From Levilactobacillus yonginensis (GTDB taxonomy: Bacteria > Bacillota > Bacilli > Lactobacillales > Lactobacillaceae), in contig NZ_OZ061549.1 in assembly GCF_964065165.1 (NCBI RefSeq), positions 868,001 through 932,000 of the forward strand: 64,000 nt of DNA. Reading direction: 5' to 3'. The position numbers and the translations under genes are program-made. Shown in pieces: positions 36,079 through 43,128 of this stretch (its first letter is position 1; the number at the start of each line of letters is the position of its first letter). The notes under the pieces are model-generated. The model was not told the origin of the DNA, made no database searches, and saw nothing but the letters and a program-made list of their open reading frames with translations.

Positions 36079-37011
36079 TCATTTTACTGGTTTACGGGTC
36101 TGATAGATGCCAACTGAACTGTTGGCGATCCAAGTCGCTTTTAGCAACGGCTTAAAAGCTTCGCTATTTCCCGTAACGATGAGGCCAGCAAACTTGGCCG
36201 TCCGTAATTTAGGATGTTGTTTAGCGTACTGACCAGCAAACTTGAAAATATTAACGTCATCATAGCTCAAACCCAGGTCATGCTGATGGGCATAAACTAA
36301 GCCTTGATGAAAACCCCGATAATCATCCTCATTCAGTGTCCCGGCTGCGTTTTGAACATTCAAGCCAAACAAATTATTATCCATAAAGGTTGGGTCGGCC
36401 TTCTTCTCCACCCCAATCCAATACCAGGCGGGGTGGACGCCTTTTGGCAGCCGTTGTTGAATGGCAGCGTAACTCAGTGGTTCCTTGAAGGTAACCCCCA
36501 TTTCAACCACAGCATGTCGCTGATTCGCAATTTTTTGTAGGTCGTGAGCTGGCTTTTCCGCCGCTTTTTTTAAACGTGGATTGTAAAACACGGGTACTTT
36601 TTGCTGGGTCTCCTGATCATAGACGGCACCACTAGTGCCATTGGACTCAACAGCGTTGATATTCCCCGAGATATGTGAACCGTACAACCAGGAATACGTT
36701 GCCGTAAGCGATGACCAGGGAACGTGAACGCCTTCGACATCCTTGAATCGTCGGTTAAAAACCTGTCCCCCAAGCAGGGAAGTATCCTTCAACCGCAACT
36801 CACTAGTTTGGATATTAGGCGCCATAATTTGTGAAACCATTTCTAGGTAGTTCATCTGTTCATTAGACTCATTGGCTGCCTTCATTTGCGTTAATTTATA
36901 ACTACCGAGGGCCACCAACATCAGCACAACTAGGACAATCATAACCGTACCGATCCATCGAAAGATTTTTACCCGTAGTGCCAATCGCCGAAACTTTTTT
37001 CCTTCGTTCAA
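36079..37011 (-). CDS. membrane anti-sigma factor
   Basis: 310 residues: short cytoplasmic N-terminus (about 1-17), one membrane helix (about 18-40, IGTVMIVLVVLMLVALGSY), then a large extracytoplasmic domain (about 45-310). This is the arrangement of the sigma-regulator family (N- and C-terminal domains named for ECF partners such as in YlaD/YhdL). It should hold the ECF factor at the membrane until a wall or surface signal arrives. Its ATG overlaps the sigma gene stop by four bases. Confidence 0.85.
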   Translation of the reverse strand: MNEGKKFRRLALRVKIFRWIGTVMIVLVVLMLVALGSYKLTQMKAANESNEQMNYLEMVSQIMAPNIQTSELRLKDTSLLGGQVFNRRFKDVEGVHVPWSSLTATYSWLYGSHISGNINAVESNGTSGAVYDQETQQKVPVFYNPRLKKAAEKPAHDLQKIANQRHAVVEMGVTFKEPLSYAAIQQRLPKGVHPAWYWIGVEKKADPTFMDNNLFGLNVQNAAGTLNEDDYRGFHQGLVYAHQHDLGLSYDDVNIFKFAGQYAKQHPKLRTAKFAGLIVTGNSEAFKPLLKATWIANSSVGIYQTRKPVK

Positions 37012-37487
37012 TCCCCGTCACTCCTCATTACTTTTTCTAGTTTGCGATGAACACGATGTAACCGCATCTTAACCGTCCCTGGTCGCACACCCAACCGCGC
37101 GGCCACTTCCGCTACGGATAAAGCCTCTTCATAGCGGAGCAACAATAAGGAAATCTCCCGCGAGGACAGTCGTGTCAAAGCTAATGCCAAACCAGTCTCA
37201 ATCGGTATATTACCAACAGTTTCCAGCATTGGTCGTAAGTAATTTTGAACAATATCGGCGTAACGCTGGCGCCGACGATACCCGTCCAGATACGTTGACC
37301 AGGCCACCCGATACATATACGGTCGTAATTTATCGGGTGGTAAAATTAACTGCATTTCCAATAATTTAACAAATACATCCTGCACCACGTCAGCCGCAAT
37401 CTCTCGATCAGCGCCCCGGTTGATCAGGTAACCCCGAATTTCAACTGCTAGTTCACCGACCAGCTGTTCATAAGCCTGTAAGCGCAT
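37008..37487 (-). CDS. ECF-type RNA polymerase sigma factor
   Basis: 159 residues: region 2 with DVVQDVFVKLLEM and YMYRVAWSTYLDGYRRR, then region 4 with a helix-turn-helix (LSVAEVAARLGVRPGTVKMRLHR). Directs RNA polymerase to its own regulon; cognate anti-sigma follows. AAAGGGGG is 5 bases before the ATG. A possible autoregulated promoter lies upstream (37510-37536). Confidence 0.94.
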   Translation of the reverse strand: MRLQAYEQLVGELAVEIRGYLINRGADREIAADVVQDVFVKLLEMQLILPPDKLRPYMYRVAWSTYLDGYRRRQRYADIVQNYLRPMLETVGNIPIETGLALALTRLSSREISLLLLRYEEALSVAEVAARLGVRPGTVKMRLHRVHRKLEKVMRSDGD

Positions 37488-37509
37488 GTCTGCCCCCTTT
37501 CACTAGTGA

Positions 37510-37536
37510 TAACGAACGAGTTGGCAAAAGGTCACA
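37510..37536 (-). promoter_or_regulatory. possible ECF-type promoter of the sigma operon
   Basis: TGTGACC (37530-37536), 15 bases, CGTTA (37510-37514) on the minus strand, about 22 bases ahead of the ATG. It resembles ECF promoters in position and GC-poor spacer, not in a proven consensus. Confidence 0.3.
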
Positions 37537-37583
37537 CCTATTTTCAAAAAAACAAGTAATCGCAGTATACCTGAAAATAACGG

Positions 37584-37616
37584 CAAAAAAATAGTGACCC
37601 GCAATCAGGTCACTAT
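37584..37616 (-). terminator. terminator after the structured RNA region
   Basis: ATAGTGACC and GGTCACTAT form a 9-bp stem with 7-base loop, followed by seven T on the minus strand. No protein gene lies between it and fumC, 510 bases upstream, so it ends either a long fumC 3' region or a separate RNA. Confidence 0.88.
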
Positions 37617-37676
37617 CCGTTGTAAATCCAATTAAATTTGACTCTCCTACTTAAAATTAGCCTCACCCAGCCACCT

Positions 37677-37841
37677 GCGGTACTCAGATATTCCGCCCGC
37701 TGTGGGGAACGCCTACGGCCTGAGAAGCGGTCCTTCGGCTCGGTTTGAAGCCTGGAAAACCACCAGTCTCCAAATACGTCCCACGCTGTAAGCCGAAAAT
37801 CGGCTAACACCGTCGACACAGCAGGCTCCACCTCTGACCAC
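37677..37841 (-). ncRNA. structured RNA element A (candidate)
   Basis: On the minus strand GTGGT-CAGA (37833-37841) pairs with TCTG-(AGT)-ACCGC (37677-37688). Inside this, GCCTGCTGTG (37817-37826) pairs with CACAGCGGGC (37695-37704), ten pairs with one G-U. Enclosed are three smaller hairpins (TGTTAGCCGA/TCGGCTTACA; GGAGACTGG/CCAGGCTTC; GAAG/CTTC within GCC...GGC). Open frames here have no ribosome site. No known family recognised. Confidence 0.5.
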
Positions 37842-37853
37842 CTTAGGTTAAAC

Positions 37854-38107
37854 GGGTTCTTGAAAACTAAGCTAGCTTAAATGCCTGAATGACAGCACTT
37901 ACGCAATATTATTGGCGCGCCACTGGGTAGCCGGGAGTGAACCAAATTTGGACTCAGCCGTGGGATTTTCAAGTGATTTTCTTGAAAATGGCGACTTGAA
38001 GACGTACTTTGCGGCTTCAAGCGAGGGACAAGACCGTCCTTTGGCTTGTCCCGTCCTTCCCACCACGTTCCAGTCCAAATTTGGCGAACGGTAAGGCACA
38101 AGAACCC
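37854..38107 (-). ncRNA. structured RNA element B (candidate)
   Basis: GGGTTCTTG (38099-38107) closes with CAAGAACCC (37854-37862). Within it CCAAATTTGGACT (38072-38084) pairs perfectly over 13 bases with AGTCCAAATTTGG (37942-37954), enclosing three perfect hairpins in series: GGGACAAG/CTTGTCCC (38025-38052), CTTGAAG/CTTCAAG (37995-38021) and ATTTTCAAG/CTTGAAAAT (37965-37989). A palindrome GGCGCGCC and TAAGC-TA-GCTTA lie between the inner and outer helix. It is on the minus strand between fumC and the terminator at 37584-37616. Confidence 0.6.
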
Positions 38108-38125
38108 ACTAGATTGCCTAAACGA

Positions 38126-39514
38126 TCAGCTTCTAGTTCGATCGTTATTCGTCATTGCTAAGGGATCGACCCATTCGTCAAACTGAGTCGCAGTCACTTT
38201 CCCAGACTGGATAGCAGCAGCTCGTAACGTGGACCCCTCTCGTTCGGCCTGCTGAGCAATTTCAGCGCTAGCGTGATACCCAATATGGGGGGACAGCGCT
38301 GTCACCGTCATCAAGGACTGATCAACCAGTTCCGTCATCCGATCCGCATTGACAGTGAGTCCATGAATCAATTTGGTGGTAAAGCTGGCAATTGTTCCAT
38401 TCAACAGGTCCGTCGACTCCAAGAAAGTGGCAATAATTACCGGTTTATAAACGTTCAGTTCAAAGTTTCCTTGGGAAGCCGCCATGGAAATCGTTACATC
38501 GTTGCCCATCACCCGGGTCGCCGCCATGGTCAGTGCTTCTGCTTGAGTGGGATTGACCTTGCCAGGCATGATTGAAGATCCCGGCTCGTTGGCGGGAATG
38601 TTTAATTCATTGTAGCCAGCCCGCGGGCCACTGGCCAAGAACCGAATGTCGTTGGCAATTTTCAATAGGTCTCCGGCTAGCGTTCGAATAGCCCCGTGAA
38701 CGACGGTTAAGCCGGAATGAGCGGCTAATCCAAAAAATTTATTGGTATCCGCAGTAAACGTCTGCTGATAGGCTTGGCTCAGCTCGGCGGCTACTGCGGC
38801 GGCAAATCCGGGAGCCGCATTTAATCCCGTCCCAACAGCCGTCCCACCGATTGGTAATTCCCCCAGCGTCGGTGCTAACGAGGTTAGGTAATCACGATCA
38901 TGTTGCAAAGTGCTGACCCACCCACTGATTTCCTGACCAAAGGTTAACGGCGTGGCATCCTGCAAATGTGTCCGCCCAATCTTGACTACTTGCCAATATT
39001 CCTGTTGCTTCGTCTGTAATTCCGTTATCAACGTATCCAACTGTGTAACTAGTTTAGTAACGGCCACGGTTGACGTCACGGCCATCGCGGTTGGAAAAGT
39101 ATCATTAGAGCTCTGACCGCGATTCACATCATCATTGGGTAAAACCCCACTCGTCGGATCATACGTCATGGTTTGATGGGCAATCACTTCATTGACGTTC
39201 ATATTCGTCTGCGTGCCGGACCCCGTCTGATAGACCCGCAGTGGAAAGTCCTGCTGCAGTTGACTATCAGACAAATTTAACAGGTCCTCCGTGGCCCGAA
39301 TAATCAGTTGGGCCTTGGCCGTTTGAATCTCTCCCAAGTCCCGGTTGGCAATAGCCGCTGCCCGCTTAAGCTGTAACAACGCCCGAATCAGGACCATTGG
39401 CATCAACGGTCCTGTCGTAAAGTTGTGACGACTACGCTCCGTCTGAGGACCCCACAGAGCCTTGGCTGGGACCTTAACTGTTCCCAAAGTATCCGCTTCT
39501 TCACGATAATCCAT
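38126..39514 (-). CDS. fumC: fumarate hydratase, class II
   Basis: Interconverts fumarate and malate; cytoplasmic, iron-independent. The 462-residue product has the family signature GSSIMPGKVNPTQAE, the substrate-binding SSNDTFPTA and GRTHLQDATPLTFGQE segments and full length. The ribosome site region AGAGAGGAAGAGGAAAG directly precedes the ATG and can pair over 14 contiguous bases with the candidate small RNA at 55944-56027. A strong promoter lies 35 bases upstream. The last codons overlap a 7-bp hairpin (AACGATC/GATCGTT). Confidence 0.97.
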   Translation of the reverse strand: MDYREEADTLGTVKVPAKALWGPQTERSRHNFTTGPLMPMVLIRALLQLKRAAAIANRDLGEIQTAKAQLIIRATEDLLNLSDSQLQQDFPLRVYQTGSGTQTNMNVNEVIAHQTMTYDPTSGVLPNDDVNRGQSSNDTFPTAMAVTSTVAVTKLVTQLDTLITELQTKQQEYWQVVKIGRTHLQDATPLTFGQEISGWVSTLQHDRDYLTSLAPTLGELPIGGTAVGTGLNAAPGFAAAVAAELSQAYQQTFTADTNKFFGLAAHSGLTVVHGAIRTLAGDLLKIANDIRFLASGPRAGYNELNIPANEPGSSIMPGKVNPTQAEALTMAATRVMGNDVTISMAASQGNFELNVYKPVIIATFLESTDLLNGTIASFTTKLIHGLTVNADRMTELVDQSLMTVTALSPHIGYHASAEIAQQAEREGSTLRAAAIQSGKVTATQFDEWVDPLAMTNNDRTRS

Positions 39515-39548
39515 CTTTCCTCTTCCTCTCTAGAACCTGATTACGTTC

Positions 39549-39577
39549 AATATACCGGGTGGTCCCGGCAACGTCAA
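39549..39577 (-). promoter_or_regulatory. promoter of fumC
   Basis: TTGACG (39572-39577), 17 bases, TATATT (39549-39554) on the minus strand. The predicted leader is only about 30 bases and is nearly filled by the purine-rich ribosome site. Confidence 0.8.
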
Positions 39578-39586
39578 TCAATCCAC

Positions 39587-39623
39587 CAAAAAAGCCGACC
39601 CCGCAGGATCGACCACTTGGCTT
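39587..39623 (-). terminator. terminator of the AP2-domain gene
   Basis: AAGCC pairs with GGCTT around an inner imperfect stem, followed by six T on the minus strand. The fumC promoter follows at once. Confidence 0.7.
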
Positions 39624-39650
39624 CTATTGTTTGCTGGTTAATCTGCTGAA

Positions 39651-40145
39651 TTAGCCTTCAGCGGAGGCTTTCATTTGAACATCGTCGTTCTTAGCCAGTT
39701 GTTGTTCCGCTTGTTTACGTGCCGCAACGGCATCGTAGAAATCGGTAAAGGTCTGGTTTAAGATGTAACGCCCGTGGTAAAATAAACGCGCGGCCCATTT
39801 ACCAGAACGCTTATCAAAACTCACACCAATGACACCAGAAATATTTCGGGAACTAATCTTAGTCAAAGCAGCAACGTTGGAGCCATTCACCAATGGGAGG
39901 TTCATGGCATTGCCGATTTGCTTACGAGTCCGGGGATCCTTGGTTAACCGTTCCTTACTAATATCGCGACGATAACAACCGCAGCTAACGGTGATACCAT
40001 GGCGTAAGCGGTAGCTGTCCACCGCCACTAAGTTACCGCAAGAACACTTACACAACCAGGTTGCGTTGCCGTTCTTAGCGGTACCGTCACGACGAATAAC
40101 CGTTAGTCTGCCGAATTGTTCGCCTGTTAAGTCTAGGAGTCTCAT
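39651..40145 (-). CDS. AP2-domain protein with zinc-ribbon N-terminus
   Basis: 164 residues from the ATG at 40145, with GGAGG 8 bases upstream (an earlier ATG lies before that site). The N-terminal half is a Cys-rich segment (CKCSCG, then SCGCYRRD, about 27-57) and the C-terminal half an AP2-like DNA-binding fold (SGVIGVSFDKRSGKWAARL, about 105-150). Such proteins occur in phages and as stray mobile-element genes (homing endonuclease relatives), but no HNH or GIY-YIG motif is seen here. Target unknown. Confidence 0.75.
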   Translation of the reverse strand: MRLLDLTGEQFGRLTVIRRDGTAKNGNATWLCKCSCGNLVAVDSYRLRHGITVSCGCYRRDISKERLTKDPRTRKQIGNAMNLPLVNGSNVAALTKISSRNISGVIGVSFDKRSGKWAARLFYHGRYILNQTFTDFYDAVAARKQAEQQLAKNDDVQMKASAEG

Positions 40146-40360
40146 GGGTAATTCCTCCATTCAAAATTTCAAAAAGTCTGTTGTTGTGCCGTTCTCCCCG
40201 TGAATGAACCGAGTTCCCCTGAGAAAAACATCCTCACTTAGTTATTCTACACGCCAAACTAAAAGTTAGCTTAAAGTTTTAAACATTTCGTCATTCAAAG
40301 AGTAATGACCCACACCGTTGAGTTATACTATAACTAATCGCTAGAAAGAAGGCAATAATT

Positions 40361-40732
40361 ATGATTTTAATCAGTACAATCTTAATTAATTTAATCGGTC
40401 TCGAGCACATATTCATCATGTGCCTAGAGATTTGGGGAAAACCCGAAACTCAGGCCAAGGTATTTGGCATGCCCCTCAGCTTCGTTAAACAGGCCCCTGC
40501 AAAGGCCGCTTTAGGTAATATGGGAATTTACAACGGGATGCTGGGTTTCTTGATTTTAGCCAGTCAACGTGTCTTGACCACCGAACCCCGCTTGATCATT
40601 AGCTCACTTTTAATGATTTTTGTCGTCATCGTGGCCCTCTTTGGTGCCTTCACCGTTAAAAAGGAGATATTTTGGCTACAAGGAATGCCGGCATTACTGA
40701 CGTTTCTCGTTTTACTAACTTTAATCTTTTAA
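40361..40732 (+). CDS. DUF1304-family membrane protein
   Basis: 123 residues, four membrane helices, with the family-like pattern LIGLEHIFIMCLEIWGK near the N-terminus and NMGIYNGMLGFLI in the middle. The family is widespread in lactic acid bacteria with no proved function. GAAGG lies 8 bases before the ATG. A promoter for a separate small unit follows it. Confidence 0.85.
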   Translation: MILISTILINLIGLEHIFIMCLEIWGKPETQAKVFGMPLSFVKQAPAKAALGNMGIYNGMLGFLILASQRVLTTEPRLIISSLLMIFVVIVALFGAFTVKKEIFWLQGMPALLTFLVLLTLIF

Positions 40733-40752
40733 AAGAATCTTGTGTTTTACGG

Positions 40753-40781
40753 TTTACAGGTCTTGCTCACCACGTTATAAT
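40753..40781 (+). promoter_or_regulatory. promoter of the 33-residue peptide gene
   Basis: TTTACA (40753-40758), 17 bases, TATAAT (40776-40781). Only about 20 bases follow the DUF1304 stop before it. Confidence 0.75.
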
Positions 40782-40810
40782 GTAGGTACATATTCAGGTG
40801 AGAGCCTGCC

Positions 40811-40912
40811 ATGGAACTTCAATCGTTGGAGGAGTTAATTGACATTTTGCCATTATTAACACCATTGAAGCCGTACACATACTTCTATTCTGCTGGTTGC
40901 GTCTATTCGTAA
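40811..40912 (+). CDS. 33-residue peptide, possible small secreted or signalling peptide
   Basis: ATG at 40811 opens 33 codons (N-terminus MELQSLEELIDILPLL, C-terminus YTYFYSAGCVYS) ending TAA at 40912. The unit has its own promoter (40753-40781) and a terminator whose stem includes the end of the frame. The ribosome site is only moderate (GGTGAGAG, 6 bases upstream). The acidic, Leu-rich N-terminal half followed by an aromatic tail with one Cys resembles precursor peptides with a leader, but no partner gene for modification or export is near. Could also be a non-coding transcript. Too short for most gene finders. Confidence 0.4.
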   Translation: MELQSLEELIDILPLLTPLKPYTYFYSAGCVYS

Positions 40913-40925
40913 CTAGCTTTTTTTT
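40892..40925 (+). terminator. terminator of the 33-residue peptide unit
   Basis: GCTGGTT (40892-40898) pairs with AACTAGC (40911-40917, one G-U), followed by eight T. Confidence 0.7.
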
Positions 40926-40933
40926 AAACCAAG

Positions 40934-40969
40934 AATCCCATCACCTGCCGCATGCCGGGTGATGGGATT
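40934..40969. terminator. strong hairpin, possible second terminator
   Basis: AATCCCATCACC and GGTGATGGGATT form a 12-bp perfect stem around a 12-base loop. T-run is short on both sides, so it may act as a bidirectional stop between the peptide unit and the small membrane peptide on the other strand. Confidence 0.55.
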
Positions 40970-41016
40970 GTTTAAGTTATTTATGCTTGGATTCCCCAAA
41001 AATGAGAATCACGTCT

Positions 41017-41133
41017 CTACATTTGACTGGCAACCAACCACAGATGAATCATGTGATAAATAACCAGCGCCATTGTTCCGACAAATAAACATCCGCCAAA
41101 ATAATATAGATAGTACATCACTGGATGTTTCAT
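41017..41133 (-). CDS. 38-residue membrane peptide
   Basis: ATG at 41133 with GAGGGGG 7 bases upstream, an excellent ribosome site. The product (start MKHPVMYYLYYFGGCLFVG, end LWLVASQM) has one membrane helix with an aromatic face. It lies about 90 bases downstream of a 59-residue gene in the same direction, probably co-transcribed. No family recognised. Confidence 0.55.
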   Translation of the reverse strand: MKHPVMYYLYYFGGCLFVGTMALVIYHMIHLWLVASQM

Positions 41134-41222
41134 CCTATTGCCCCCTCATCGACCTTGGTTGCCCCAAGCCTACCATGAGCGCGTTCTGTGACTGTACTCT
41201 GAACCTCAGTATCTGTACTGGA

Positions 41223-41402
41223 CTAACTAACCGATGAAACTTCACGACGTTGAGCAGCAGCGATAATGGCCTCCTGTTCGGCAATTGTTGCCGTAAACCG
41301 GGTCATCATCTCACGTTCGACTACCTGGGCACCGTGTTGCTGTGCTCGCCAACTGATCATCTGAAACTTCTTACGTTCGTTTGACAACTCTTCCGTTAAC
41401 AT
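41223..41402 (-). CDS. 59-residue soluble helical protein
   Basis: ATG at 41402 with GGGGG 7 bases upstream. The product (start MLTEELSNERKKFQMISWR, end AAAQRREVSSVS) is charged and helical, with heptad-like spacing that allows a coiled coil. Its promoter is probably at 41453-41480 and the 38-residue membrane peptide follows. Together they look like a two-gene micro-operon. No family recognised. Confidence 0.6.
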   Translation of the reverse strand: MLTEELSNERKKFQMISWRAQQHGAQVVEREMMTRFTATIAEQEAIIAAAQRREVSSVS

Positions 41403-41452
41403 TTGGCTTCCCCCAAACTCTAATCGCCAGTGTTCTCTTACTTGTCCCCTAT

Positions 41453-41480
41453 ATTATAACAAAATATTTTAGCCGGTCTA
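41453..41480 (-). promoter_or_regulatory. promoter of the 59/38-residue gene pair
   Basis: TATAAT (41453-41458) with TAGACC (41475-41480) 16 bases upstream on the minus strand; only four of six -35 bases match. Confidence 0.5.
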
Positions 41481-41586
41481 CCCTAAATGAATAAAAAATA
41501 CAAAAAATTTACATAAACCCATTTACTTGCATCGCCTGCCACGACGCTATTATCAATAGCTTGTAAATCCATTTACGGGTGATTTG

Positions 41587-41615
41587 TTGACAGTTCATTA
41601 TATAATTGGTATAGG
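41587..41615 (+). promoter_or_regulatory. distal promoter of the OsmC gene
   Basis: TTGACA (41587-41592), 17 bases, TATAGG (41610-41615). It would give a leader of about 170 bases. Confidence 0.55.
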
Positions 41616-41731
41616 TAACTAGTGCAACCGGTTGGTCCCTAGCCATTCCTTAACTTTGCGCAACAGTTTAATCAGTCAACAGTCAGTGGTTTAGCTCCAT
41701 AGAAAGCCCTTACATTTATACAGCGAATTCG

Positions 41732-41760
41732 TTGTCTTTTGTTCAAAAGCAGCGTAATCT
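41732..41760 (+). promoter_or_regulatory. proximal promoter of the OsmC gene
   Basis: TTGTCT (41732-41737), 17 bases, TAATCT (41755-41760), about 30 bases before the start. Confidence 0.5.
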
Positions 41761-41792
41761 AAAGGTAAATACCAGAAAGGAAGTTGATCTAT

Positions 41793-42242
41793 TTGGCCAT
41801 TGACCGTAAAAAGTTTCCACCGCTATATCGAACCGTTGCTGTCAATGATGACGGCCTCGAAAGTCACTCCTTCATTCCAGGTGGACTGGACGTGCTGACC
41901 AGTACCCCGCTCAATGACCAACCAGGAGCAAATCCTGAACAATTCATTGGTTTGGCGCTTAGCACCTGCCTAAATGCCACGCTGGAAGCAATTGAAAAAC
42001 GCCGCGACTTGCCCCACACTTCCCAAGTCCACACAATTGTTGAAATGGCTCGAGATCAGCGCGGTTTTCAATTTTACGTAACCGCTCAGATTCGCTTACC
42101 CGGTGTTGACCAGGAAACCGCTGAAGCAATGGTTGATTTGGCTGAGCGGCGATGTCCAGTTGCCAAACTCTTGGGGGGTAGCGAAAACGTTCACGTTGAA
42201 CTCGTTAAGGAGTTCTCACCGGTTCCTGCAGTGACTGAATAA
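41793..42242 (+). CDS. OsmC/Ohr-family peroxide-resistance protein
   Basis: 149 residues of the OsmC superfamily; such proteins reduce organic hydroperoxides with a pair of Cys. The two Cys are in ALSTCLNATLE and ERRCPVAKLL, the family positions. No ATG is present. A TTG at 41784 is only 3 bases from AAAGGAAG, while TTG at 41793 has 9 bases spacing and gives MAIDRKKFPPLYRT, so the latter is preferred. Two promoters lie in the 400-base gap upstream. Confidence 0.85.
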   Translation: MAIDRKKFPPLYRTVAVNDDGLESHSFIPGGLDVLTSTPLNDQPGANPEQFIGLALSTCLNATLEAIEKRRDLPHTSQVHTIVEMARDQRGFQFYVTAQIRLPGVDQETAEAMVDLAERRCPVAKLLGGSENVHVELVKEFSPVPAVTE

Positions 42243-42250
42243 TTAGTCCG

Positions 42251-42304
42251 AAAAAAATGGGCCACACTCCCTAACTCAGTTAGGATCGTGTGGTCCATTT
42301 TTTT
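42251..42304. terminator. bidirectional terminator between osmC-like and the 57-residue gene
   Basis: ATGGGCCACAC and GTGTGGTCCAT pair, with an inner CCTAACT/AGTTAGG stem, and with A-run left and T-run right. Confidence 0.9.
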
Positions 42305-42305
42305 G

Positions 42306-42479
42306 TTAGCGTCGGCTGAAACGTTCTCTTAGTCGTTCCCACCACGAGCGTTGTGTAGATTCTCCATACACAAAGGGCCGTGGACGCCGTGACGCCCGCT
42401 TGTCATCGTGGCCATCATCCATGAAGACAATCTTGCGCCAGCGCTTTGCTTCCTCATTACTCATGCGCTTTTTGCTCAT
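42306..42479 (-). CDS. small basic protein, unknown
   Basis: 57 residues from the ATG at 42479 (start MSKKRMSNEEAKRWRKI), very rich in Arg and Lys, ending RERFSRR. AAGGAG lies about 10 bases upstream. No domain recognised; a nucleic-acid-binding role is possible on charge alone. It lies directly downstream of the marR gene and ends in a bidirectional terminator. Confidence 0.6.
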   Translation of the reverse strand: MSKKRMSNEEAKRWRKIVFMDDGHDDKRASRRPRPFVYGESTQRSWWERLRERFSRR

Positions 42480-42542
42480 TGACTCCAATCTCCTTCTTAC
42501 CACCACGCTTAGCCCGTGGCACTTACTCTCTTAAACCGTTCA

Positions 42543-42986
42543 CTACTTTTTCATCCGTGTCACTTGACTAAAGTCTTGAATAAACTGCAAGATTTGCCGA
42601 GCGCGGTCGTTGCCATACACGTCGACCCATCCCTGAAAGCGTTTATTAATTCGCTGCCGGATAACCCGTTCAGCCTTGGCTCCCTCGGGCGTCGTTAACA
42701 AATACAGCCGCCGCCGGTCATTTTCATCCGGTCGCTGCTGTAAATATCCCTGTTTTAACAATACCTTGATCTGCCGTGAGATGGCACTACGGGTCACCTG
42801 CCGTTTGCTGGCAATATCCATCAGTGTCACGTGCTCATTACGGGTAACATCCCGCAGAATCAGGTATTGCTCAAACGACAAGTGAAACTCTTTAGCCGGC
42901 TCTGAAACAAACTCGTCTAAATACTTGAGTGAATTCATGTAGACGTCGATAAAAGCGTCCAACAGAGGTTGTTCTTGCTCAACCAT
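42543..42986 (-). CDS. MarR-family transcriptional regulator
   Basis: 147 residues with a winged helix-turn-helix (VTLMDIASKRQVTRSAISRQIKVLLKQGYLQ and the wing DENDRRRLYLLT). A DNA-binding dimer that usually responds to phenolic or oxidant ligands; the Cys-based OHR sensor type is excluded as the N-terminus has no Cys. AGGTGGG precedes the ATG. It shares a short gap with the lipoprotein gene to the right (divergent) and may control it or the OsmC gene. Confidence 0.92.
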   Translation of the reverse strand: MVEQEQPLLDAFIDVYMNSLKYLDEFVSEPAKEFHLSFEQYLILRDVTRNEHVTLMDIASKRQVTRSAISRQIKVLLKQGYLQQRPDENDRRRLYLLTTPEGAKAERVIRQRINKRFQGWVDVYGNDRARQILQFIQDFSQVTRMKK

Positions 42987-43128
42987 AATTACCCACCTAC
43001 ATTTCTCAAAATACGATTTTTATCTTAGCATTTACGCCCACTAAATACCAGCATTTTCGCGCTAGATAACCGGTGGTCTGGACCAACCTATGCTAAAATA
43101 TAGGTAAGCTAACAGAGGGGGAAAATGC

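Noticed and set aside
37613..38101. Two minus-strand frames of 72 and 74 codons downstream of fumC
   Set aside because: No ribosome site, unusual composition (Arg/Pro/Ser/Trp) and they lie fully within base-paired RNA structure; treated as non-coding.
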